Below, piece after piece: positions 1 through 5,115 of a stretch of DNA of 5,115 bases. A program made the position numbers and the translations under genes. Under the pieces are notes generated by a model that made no database searches, was not told where the DNA came from, and was given only the letters and a program-made list of their open reading frames with translations. The stretch spans positions 1 to 5,115 of the forward strand of contig JAZFUU010000023.1 of assembly GCA_036447375.1 (NCBI GenBank), written 5' to 3'. How positions within the stretch are numbered: position 1 is the stretch's first letter; every line of letters starts with the position of its first letter. The DNA is from JACZXC01 sp036447375. Lineage in GTDB: Bacteria; Myxococcota_A; UBA9160; SMWR01.

Positions 1-1
1 C

Positions 2-1840
2 GAGGCCGGCGGAAGCGTGTCACTGCCTTCGCCGATCATGGAGTACGAGAAGTGGAAGAAGGGCCGGCTGCGGCCCGATGGCCGGCCGGGATTCGACACG
101 CCCACGGGCAAGTTCGAGCTCGAATCGACCCGGCTGGCGGATTACGGCTACGACCCGCTCCCCATCTACACCGAGCCGAGCGAGGGGCCGCTCGGCAACC
201 CGGCGCTGTCGGAATCCTACCCGCTGGTCTTCAACTCGGGCGCTCGTCCCCACACGGACTTCCGCTCCCAGCACCACGGCATTCGTGGTCTCGTGGTGGA
301 CCACCCGGAGCCCACGATCGACCTCCACGTCGACGATGCCGAAGCCAGAGACATCCAGAACGGCGACCTGGTCGAGGTGCGCACGCTGCGGGGTGCCGTC
401 TCCTTCCGAGCCCGGGTCACCACCGACATCGTCCGCGGTGCCGTGGAGTGCAGCATGGGCGGGGGCGGCCCGGTGGGCCCGGTGGCATGGCAAAAATCGA
501 ACGTCAATGAGCTGACCGACCTCGAGAACGCCGACGCGATCACCGGCTTCCCGGTCTACAAGGCTCTCCTGTGTGAGGTGACCAAGATCGAGGCGGGATC
601 CGCCGATCAGGTCGCCCGCGCGACTGCCGCTGAGTCAGTCGACTCGCTCCGTGTCCGCGTTGTGAAGCCCAGAAAGCCGCAGCGGCGCATCTACCTCGAC
701 AACAACGCCACGACGCAGGTGCTGCCGGCGGTTCGCGAGGCGATGCTCCCCTATCTGGGCGAACACCACGGAAACCCGTCGAGCATCCACGGCGTCGGTC
801 GCGATGCCCGCCAGGCGGTCGAGACGGCGCGCCGCCAGGTGGCCCGCCTGATTGGAGTGCGCCCGCGGCGGGTGTTCTTCGTCGGAAGCGGTTCCGAGTC
901 CGACAATCTGGTGCTCAAGGGTGTCGCGGCCGCGTACCGCGAGAAAGGCGACCACGTCATCTGCTCGGTCGTGGAACACCCGGCGGTACTCGGGACCTGC
1001 CGTTTTCTGGAGAGCCAGGGCTTTCGGGTCGACTACCTGCCGGTGGACGAGGACGGCTGCGTGCACCCGGATGTGCTGCGGCGCGCCCTACGCGATGAGA
1101 CCATTCTGGTTTCGATCATGCTGGCCAACAACGAGGTCGGTACGCTCCAGCCGATTGCCGAGCTCTGCTCGATTGCGCACGAGCGGGGCGCGTTCTTCCA
1201 CACCGACGCGGTGCAGGCCGCCGGGAAGATCGCCGTGAACGCGCAGGACCTCGACGTCGATCTCCTGAGTCTCTCGGGACACAAGCTCCACGGGCCCAAA
1301 GGCGTGGGCGCTCTCTACGTCAAGAAGGGCATCGAGATCGAGCCCCTGATTCACGGCGGCAAGCAGGAGGCCGGACTGCGGGCCTCCACGGAGAACGTGC
1401 CGGGGATCGTGGGCTTCGGTCGGGCGGCCGAGTTGGCAATCTTGGCCGTCTCCCGAGGAGAGCGCGTGTGCGCCCTACGCGATCGCCTCGAGGACGGTGT
1501 ACGTAAACTCGTGCCGGACGCGAAACTCAACGGCGCGCGCGAACGCCGGCTCCCCAACACGCTCAACCTGACCTTGCCCGGATTGCGCGGCGAATCGCTG
1601 GTCATGGCCCTCGATCGCTACGGCGTATCCTTGTCTTCGGGCTCGGCCTGCAAGTCCGGATCTCCGGAGCCGACCCACGTGCTCATGGCGATGGGAAGGT
1701 CCGAAGAGGAAGCCCACTGCGCCGTGCGATTTTCGCTCTCGGACGAGACCTCCGAGGCCGATGTCGACGACGCTGTGGCCGCGCTGAAAAGCGTGCTGAG
1801 AGATCTCGAGACAACGGTGCGCTTCCTGCCGTGTAAGTAG
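2..1840 (+). CDS. Molybdopterin oxidoreductase (C-terminal part) fused to a NifS/IscS-type cysteine desulfurase; 5'-truncated by window edge
   Basis: The frame is open to the left edge, so the GTG at 17 is probably internal; residues are numbered from it. Residues 25-37 (GFDTPTGKFELES) and 68-190 match the C-terminal molybdopterin-dinucleotide-binding domain of the DMSO reductase family, ending in a typical SNVNELTD...ALLCEV tail. The substrate cannot be told because the catalytic domains lie outside. After a linker of about 30 residues (191-222), residues 224-603 form a full-length, PLP-dependent cysteine desulfurase. It starts IYLDNNATT and has the stacking His321, Asn371/372, Asp397 and Gln400 (HTDAVQAAGK), the PLP lysine Lys423 (SGHKLHGPKG), TENVPGIVG, the catalytic Cys545 (SSGSACKSGSPEPTHVL) and RFSLS near the end. 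Such enzymes convert cysteine to alanine and a protein persulfide. The covalent pairing suggests sulfuration of the molybdenum cofactor in cis (inference). Both domain calls are firm; a genuine fusion is likely because no stop, frameshift or good internal start is seen. Confidence 0.9.
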   Translation, partial: EAGGSVSLPSPIMEYEKWKKGRLRPDGRPGFDTPTGKFELESTRLADYGYDPLPIYTEPSEGPLGNPALSESYPLVFNSGARPHTDFRSQHHGIRGLVVDHPEPTIDLHVDDAEARDIQNGDLVEVRTLRGAVSFRARVTTDIVRGAVECSMGGGGPVGPVAWQKSNVNELTDLENADAITGFPVYKALLCEVTKIEAGSADQVARATAAESVDSLRVRVVKPRKPQRRIYLDNNATTQVLPAVREAMLPYLGEHHGNPSSIHGVGRDARQAVETARRQVARLIGVRPRRVFFVGSGSESDNLVLKGVAAAYREKGDHVICSVVEHPAVLGTCRFLESQGFRVDYLPVDEDGCVHPDVLRRALRDETILVSIMLANNEVGTLQPIAELCSIAHERGAFFHTDAVQAAGKIAVNAQDLDVDLLSLSGHKLHGPKGVGALYVKKGIEIEPLIHGGKQEAGLRASTENVPGIVGFGRAAELAILAVSRGERVCALRDRLEDGVRKLVPDAKLNGARERRLPNTLNLTLPGLRGESLVMALDRYGVSLSSGSACKSGSPEPTHVLMAMGRSEEEAHCAVRFSLSDETSEADVDDAVAALKSVLRDLETTVRFLPCK

Positions 1841-1890
1841 GCGGGAAGAGCGCGGTATCGTCTCTACCCCGACCCTTTCATCGGAAATCA

Positions 1891-1896
1891 GGAGAG
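1891..1896 (+). promoter_or_regulatory. Shine-Dalgarno site of the crotonase-family gene
   Basis: GGAGAG lies 4 nt before the GTG at 1901 (GGAG core 6 nt away). This supports GTG as the start codon of the enoyl-CoA hydratase-like gene. The next in-frame ATG encodes residue 18, and a start there would cut into the conserved first strand (ITLVTMNRPERMNAM). Confidence 0.65.
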
Positions 1897-1900
1897 CCCC

Positions 1901-2731
1901 GTGTCCTTCATCCAAATCAGCAAGCCCCGCCCGAAGATCACCCTCGTCACGATGAACCGTCCCGAGCGCATGAACGCGATGGCCTTTGACGTGATGATTC
2001 CGCTGCGCGACGCCCTGCGCGAGATCAGCTTCGACAACGAGACGCGGGTCGTGGTTCTCACCGGGGCGGGCAAGGGCTTCAGCTCCGGAGCGGATCATCA
2101 GGACGACGGCATCGTTCCGCACATCGCCGGTTTGACGGTGCCCACGATCGCCAGACGGGCTCTCCGGATTCTCGAGGAGGTGATTCTGTCGATTCGCGAT
2201 ATGCACCAGCCCGTGATTGGCGCGATCAACGGTGCCGCGATCGGCGGGGGGCTCTGCCTGGCGACGGCGTGCGACATCCGCATCGCCTCCAGCCAAGCCT
2301 ATTTTCGCGCGGCCGGCATCAACAACGGCCTCACCGCTGCGGAACTCGGACTCTCGTATCTCCTGCCCCGTGCGATTGGCTCTTCGCGCGCATTCGAAAT
2401 CATGCTTTCCGGGCGCGACGTCGACGCCGAGGAAGCGGATCGCATTGGCCTTGTTTCCGGCGTCGCCGAGCCCGAGGCGCTCCTCGATAACTGCTATGCG
2501 CTCGCCGAGCGGATCATCGGCTACAGCCGCATCGGCGTGGAGCTCACAAAGCAACTGTTGTGGGCGGGCCTCGATGCCGGGGGGCTCCATGCCCACATGA
2601 ATCACGAGGGCCACGCGCAGCTCTACGTCCGACTCACGACCGAGAACTTCGAGGAATCCGTGCGTGCGCGCGCCGAGGGGCGGAAGCCGAACTTTCGCGA
2701 TCACCGCGAGTACGGGCACGATCCGAAGTGA
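1901..2731 (+). CDS. Enoyl-CoA hydratase/isomerase (crotonase) family protein with non-canonical active site
   Basis: This 276-residue protein has the usual length and layout of the crotonase superfamily: LVTMNRPERMNAM (15-27), a first oxyanion-hole segment FSSGADHQDD (60-69), and the second oxyanion segment INGAAIGGGLCLATACDIRIAS (109-130, given as key parts IGGG and CDI). These proteins act on acyl-CoA thioesters in the cytoplasm. Both glutamates of classical hydratases (rat Glu144 and Glu164) are replaced, by Cys119 and Gly139 in my alignment by eye. Glu148 in TAAELG remains, near the third acidic position of dienoyl-CoA isomerase. Hydratase activity is therefore doubtful; isomerase, hydrolase or other crotonase chemistry is possible. 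The arrangement GINNGLTAAELGLSYLLPRAIG resembles a subfamily common in actinobacterial EchA proteins (recalled, not searched). It sits 60 nt after the fusion gene and 65 nt before an acyl-CoA dehydrogenase, which fits a role in acyl-CoA degradation. Confidence 0.9.
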   Translation: MSFIQISKPRPKITLVTMNRPERMNAMAFDVMIPLRDALREISFDNETRVVVLTGAGKGFSSGADHQDDGIVPHIAGLTVPTIARRALRILEEVILSIRDMHQPVIGAINGAAIGGGLCLATACDIRIASSQAYFRAAGINNGLTAAELGLSYLLPRAIGSSRAFEIMLSGRDVDAEEADRIGLVSGVAEPEALLDNCYALAERIIGYSRIGVELTKQLLWAGLDAGGLHAHMNHEGHAQLYVRLTTENFEESVRARAEGRKPNFRDHREYGHDPK

Positions 2732-2784
2732 GACCTGCCCCGATGGACGGGTTCTTCGACTCGTCTCGCAGCCCCGTCGCGCGG

Positions 2785-2796
2785 TAGGATACGGAG
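2785..2796 (+). promoter_or_regulatory. Start region of the acyl-CoA dehydrogenase gene: AGGA Shine-Dalgarno or -10-like TAGGAT
   Basis: TAGGATACGGAG directly precedes the ATG at 2797. AGGA (2786-2789) lies 7 nt from the start codon and can serve as a ribosome-binding site; the GGAG touching the ATG is too close to work. The same TAGGAT hexamer also fits a -10 box placed so that transcription would begin at or near the ATG (leaderless). No convincing -35 box is visible at the right distance, so the ribosome-site reading is preferred. Confidence 0.4.
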
Positions 2797-3963
2797 ATGG
2801 ACTTCTCACTCGATCCCGAACTCGAGAATATCCGGCACGAGGCGCGCCGTCTCGCCGGGAAATTCGACGACGCCTACTGGCGCTCCCACGACGAGAAGCG
2901 CGAATTTCCCTGGGAGTTCTACAACGCGTTCGCCGAGCAGGGCTGGATCGGGATCATCGTCCCCGAACGCTACGGCGGCGCGGGGTTGGGAATCATGCAC
3001 GCCTCGGTGCTGTTGGGAACCGTGGCGCACAGCGCGGGAGTCCAGAACGCGGCTTCGGCGCTGCATCTCTCGATCTTCGGAATGGGTCCGGTGATCCACC
3101 ACGGATCCGAAGAGCTGAAACAGCGGACTCTTCCGCCCACCGCGAGCGGTGATCTCCACGTGTCTTTCGGTGTCACCGAAGATGACGCGGGCACCGACAC
3201 CTCTCGTATTCGGACGTTCGCGAGGCGAGACGGGTCGCGCTGGATCATCAACGGCAAGAAGATCTGGAACACCAAGGCACAGGAATCTTCGAAGTGCCTG
3301 CTGCTTACGCGCACCACGCCGCGCGAGGAGTGCGCGAAGCCGCTGCACGGAATGACACTCTTCTTGGTCGACCTGGATCCCGACCACGTCGAAATTCGCC
3401 CGATCGACAAGTGCGGGCGCAATGCAGTCGACTCCAACGAGCTCTTCATCCACGATCTTTCCGTCGAAGACGCAGATGTCGTCGGCGAAGTCGGCCAGGG
3501 ATTTCGATGTCTTCTCGACGGGCTCAATCCCGAGCGCATCGTGCTGGCCGCAGAGTCCGTGGGTATCGGGCGGCAAGCCCTCGACAAGGCGGTGCACTAC
3601 GCGAAGAAGCGTGAGGTCTTCGATCGGCCGATCGGGATGAACCAGGCGATCGCGCATCCACTCGCCGACTCGTACTCGGAACTAGAAGCCGCCGAGCTGC
3701 TGTGGCAGAAAGCGGCCTGGGCGTTCGACAATGGCGAGAGCGTCGGTGCGCTCGCCAACATGTCAAAGCTCCGCGCGAGCGAGGCGGCTTTCAGAGCCTG
3801 TGATCGCGCCATGCAGACTTTCGGCGGAATGGGGTACGCGAAGGAGTGCAATGTCGAGAGGTATTGGCGCGAGAGCCGCATGTCTCGCATCGCGCCCATT
3901 TCGAACGAGATGATCCTGAACTTCGTAGCGGAGCACGTACTCGGCCTGCCACGCAGCTACTGA
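2797..3963 (+). CDS. Acyl-CoA dehydrogenase (FAD-dependent), IVD/LCAD-type catalytic base
   Basis: This 388-residue protein is a complete acyl-CoA dehydrogenase, which forms the alpha,beta double bond of an acyl-CoA and passes electrons from FAD to electron-transfer flavoprotein. Visible landmarks are the N-terminal helical domain (1-120), the beta-domain flavin segment FGVTEDDAGTD (124-134), INGKKIWNTKAQ (151-162), the FAD-binding Arg272 in KREVFDRPIG, and QTFGGMGYAKE (340-350). The MCAD-type catalytic glutamate (YEGT motif) is absent: RIAPISNEMI (364-373) puts Pro367 there. GLNPERIVLA (242-251) instead supplies Glu246, aligned by eye with Glu254 of human isovaleryl-CoA dehydrogenase, so this is the likely base. 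The substrate is unknown; IVD-like placement hints at branched or long acyl chains, but this is weak. No signal peptide is seen. It follows the crotonase-family gene by 65 nt and likely works with it. Confidence 0.93.
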   Translation: MDFSLDPELENIRHEARRLAGKFDDAYWRSHDEKREFPWEFYNAFAEQGWIGIIVPERYGGAGLGIMHASVLLGTVAHSAGVQNAASALHLSIFGMGPVIHHGSEELKQRTLPPTASGDLHVSFGVTEDDAGTDTSRIRTFARRDGSRWIINGKKIWNTKAQESSKCLLLTRTTPREECAKPLHGMTLFLVDLDPDHVEIRPIDKCGRNAVDSNELFIHDLSVEDADVVGEVGQGFRCLLDGLNPERIVLAAESVGIGRQALDKAVHYAKKREVFDRPIGMNQAIAHPLADSYSELEAAELLWQKAAWAFDNGESVGALANMSKLRASEAAFRACDRAMQTFGGMGYAKECNVERYWRESRMSRIAPISNEMILNFVAEHVLGLPRSY

Positions 3964-3964
3964 C

Positions 3965-4429
3965 TCAGGCGTTCTCCTTCCAGTCGGCTACCAGAGATTC
4001 CATCGTGACATCCATCACGACCTTCAGGTCCTCGTCGTAGAGTTCATACAGGCGCCCATCGCTGGCATGATTGCCGAAGAAGACGATGCCTCCCTCCTCG
4101 CCCCCTCGCTCGAGATGCGGCAGCGGAGAGTCCACGGTCAGGGCGTAGTCGCCCGCATGCCGCACCGTCGGCTCACCGCGAGTGCCGTCCGGATGGAGAT
4201 CCCACAGATGCTGCTCACCCTCGAGCACGAGGACGGTCGTGGTCGCGACGTGTCTGTGGATCGGGCAATGACCGCCGTCTCCGGACCACCGCAATACCAT
4301 GTCGAGGGTACCGGCGGACAGGTCAACCCCGAGAATCGTGTATTCGTGGCTTATCTTGTAGGAAAGTCCGGGTTCGCCCGTCACTTTCCGCCACTTGTGC
4401 CGAGACGGATCGAAGAAACTCTGTCCCAT
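3965..4429 (-). CDS. Small cupin-like protein of unknown function
   Basis: This 154-residue protein reads as a single-domain cupin. The core is DGGHCPIHRH (51-60), followed by VLVLEGEQHLWDL (66-78), a GDYALTVDSPLPHLE strand pair (93-107) and a final FFGN (117-120). In classical metal cupins the first motif carries HxH and a glutamate a few residues on, and the second a further His. Here His58 and His60 are present and His105 can be the third ligand, but the glutamate position appears to be Thr (62-65, ATTT). Metal binding is therefore plausible but atypical; His54 could help. The start is well supported by a strong ribosome site 7 nt upstream. It lies 37 nt downstream of the flavin monooxygenase gene on the same strand, so the two are probably co-transcribed. 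Possible roles are a dioxygenase or a hydrolase-like or sensory cupin; I do not recognise a specific one. Confidence 0.8.
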   Translation of the reverse strand: MGQSFFDPSRHKWRKVTGEPGLSYKISHEYTILGVDLSAGTLDMVLRWSGDGGHCPIHRHVATTTVLVLEGEQHLWDLHPDGTRGEPTVRHAGDYALTVDSPLPHLERGGEEGGIVFFGNHASDGRLYELYDEDLKVVMDVTMESLVADWKENA

Positions 4430-4436
4430 TGCGCGA

Positions 4437-4444
4437 CCTTCCTT
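4437..4444 (-). promoter_or_regulatory. Strong Shine-Dalgarno site of the cupin gene
   Basis: Read on the minus strand this is AAGGAAGG, 7 nt before the ATG at 4429-4427. It fixes the cupin start and shows that the gene is independently and probably efficiently translated, although it sits only 37 nt after the monooxygenase stop codon. Confidence 0.75.
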
Positions 4445-4466
4445 GGTTGAATCATCGGCCGGGTCT

Positions 4467-5114
4467 CTAGCTCAGCTCCATCCCCTTCATGCCGCCGTTG
4501 GCGCGACAGTCCTCGAGGATCTTCATGAACTCCATGGGTCCGCCGAAGAAAAAGAAGTTTTGGCGGCTGATCTCTCCAGGCTGACCTTCGTTGTTGTAGT
4601 AGCCGGGCGTACAGGTCTGCTGGAGGTCACCGAGGTGCGCATTGCGTAGGATCGTCTCGACCCACTCGGACTCGGCTTCTTCGCTGACCTCGAGCGTCTG
4701 GAGGCGTTTGTCGAGGGCACGCTTGATGATGAAGGCGAGGTGCTTGCCCGTCTCACCGAGCATGTGGGTGAAGTTCACCGTGAAGCCAGACTGCGTAATG
4801 CTCGTGATGAAGAAGCAGTTCGGAAATCCGTGGGTGTGCATGCCGTGGAGTGTGCGGACCCCATCGGCCCACTTCTCCGTCAAAGCCTGACCACCGCGTC
4901 CGTAGACCTCGAATCCTCCCCGCCGCGTGTAGTCGGTTCCGACCTCGAAGCCACTGGCGTAGATCAGACAGTCCAACTCGTATTCTCGGCCGTCGACCAC
5001 GACGCCCTTCTCGGTCACGCGCTCTACACCTTTTCCCTTCGTATCCACCAGCATGACGTTTCCACGGTTGAAGGTCGGAAGGTACTCGTTGTGAAAGCAC
5101 GGGCGCTTGCAGAA
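4467..5114 (-). CDS. Baeyer-Villiger-type flavin-containing monooxygenase, C-terminal part; 5' end beyond window
   Basis: About 215 C-terminal residues are present; the frame stays open to the right edge, so the Met codon at 5054-5052 is internal. Enzymes of this family use NADPH, FAD and oxygen to turn ketones into esters or lactones, or to hydroxylate N or S atoms. The visible part starts CKRPCFHNEYLPTFNRGNV, followed by a KGVVVDG...LIYASGF segment, which is the ATGF-like motif near the C-terminal end of the FAD domain. Next come TRRGGFEVYGRGG, EKWADG, GMHTHGFPNCFF, NFTHML and a terminal CTPGYYNNEGQPG segment, all typical of Baeyer-Villiger monooxygenases close to the cyclohexanone or phenylacetone type. 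The GxGxxG motifs and the FxGxxxHxxxW fingerprint needed for a firm subclass lie outside the window, so an N- or S-oxidising FMO is not excluded. The cupin gene follows after 37 nt, suggesting an operon. Confidence 0.9.
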   Translation of the reverse strand, partial: FCKRPCFHNEYLPTFNRGNVMLVDTKGKGVERVTEKGVVVDGREYELDCLIYASGFEVGTDYTRRGGFEVYGRGGQALTEKWADGVRTLHGMHTHGFPNCFFITSITQSGFTVNFTHMLGETGKHLAFIIKRALDKRLQTLEVSEEAESEWVETILRNAHLGDLQQTCTPGYYNNEGQPGEISRQNFFFFGGPMEFMKILEDCRANGGMKGMELS

Positions 5115-5115
5115 T

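Noticed and set aside
17..19. GTG as the true start of the fusion gene
   Set aside because: The frame is open upstream to the window edge, and the first residues after it belong to the inside of a molybdopterin oxidoreductase, so the real start lies outside.
2739..2751. Small inverted repeat CCCG-ATGGA-CGGG after the crotonase gene as a terminator
   Set aside because: The stem is only four base pairs and no run of T follows; too weak to call a terminator.
2755..2790. TTCGAC and TAGGAT as a -35/-10 promoter pair
   Set aside because: The spacer is 24 nt, far longer than the usual 16-18 nt.
1475..2809. Long open frame on the minus strand (444 codons) opposite the end of the desulfurase and the crotonase gene
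   Set aside because: It lies opposite two genes with clear family motifs, has no recognisable domain, and crosses a gene gap. Long antisense frames are expected in GC-rich coding DNA.
2806..3657. Minus-strand open frame of 283 codons opposite the acyl-CoA dehydrogenase
   Set aside because: It mirrors a well-supported gene and its translation shows no family motif.
4067..4450. Plus-strand open frame of 127 codons over the cupin gene
   Set aside because: It is the antisense of a gene with a strong ribosome site and cupin motifs, and it has no ribosome site or motif of its own.
5052..5054. ATG (minus strand) as the start of the flavin monooxygenase
   Set aside because: The codons upstream still encode family-typical residues (CKRPCFHNEYLPTFNRGNV), and a protein starting here would lack the whole FAD- and NADPH-binding part.

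Overview
The window is a GC-rich (by eye roughly 63%), densely coded stretch of bacterial chromosome with five protein-coding genes. Two of them run off the ends. I see no RNA genes, mobile elements, CRISPR arrays or long repeats. The gene content (acyl-CoA dehydrogenase, enoyl-CoA hydratase-like protein, Baeyer-Villiger-type flavin monooxygenase, molybdoenzyme) suggests a metabolically versatile, oxygen-using heterotroph. Families like these occur in Actinobacteria, Myxococcota/'Deltaproteobacteria'-like lineages and Binatota-like uncultured groups. The sequence alone does not decide the phylum.

Layout. Plus strand: (1) positions 2-1840, the 3' part of a gene whose product joins the C-terminal cofactor-binding domain of a DMSO-reductase-family molybdenum enzyme to a complete NifS/IscS-type cysteine desulfurase in one reading frame; (2) 1901-2731, a crotonase-fold (enoyl-CoA hydratase/isomerase family) protein lacking both canonical catalytic glutamates; (3) 2797-3963, an acyl-CoA dehydrogenase whose likely catalytic base is on the IVD/LCAD-type position rather than the MCAD-type position. 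Minus strand: (4) 3965-4429, a small cupin-like protein; (5) 4467-5114, the C-terminal third or so of a Baeyer-Villiger-type flavin-containing monooxygenase that continues past the right edge. Intergenic gaps are short (60, 65, 1 and 37 nt). The two gene groups converge, with only 1 nt between the stop codons of genes 3 and 4.

How they may work together. Genes 2 and 3 look like an acyl-CoA oxidation pair. Genes 5 and 4 look like a monooxygenase-cupin operon that could oxidise a ketone or similar substrate before the acyl-CoA stage. That link is inferred from proximity only. Gene 1 is the most unusual item. Cysteine desulfurases normally act in trans to supply the sulfur placed on the molybdenum of enzymes such as formate dehydrogenase, via FdhD or XdhC-type carriers. 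A covalent fusion of the sulfur donor to the client molybdoenzyme suggests cofactor sulfuration in cis.
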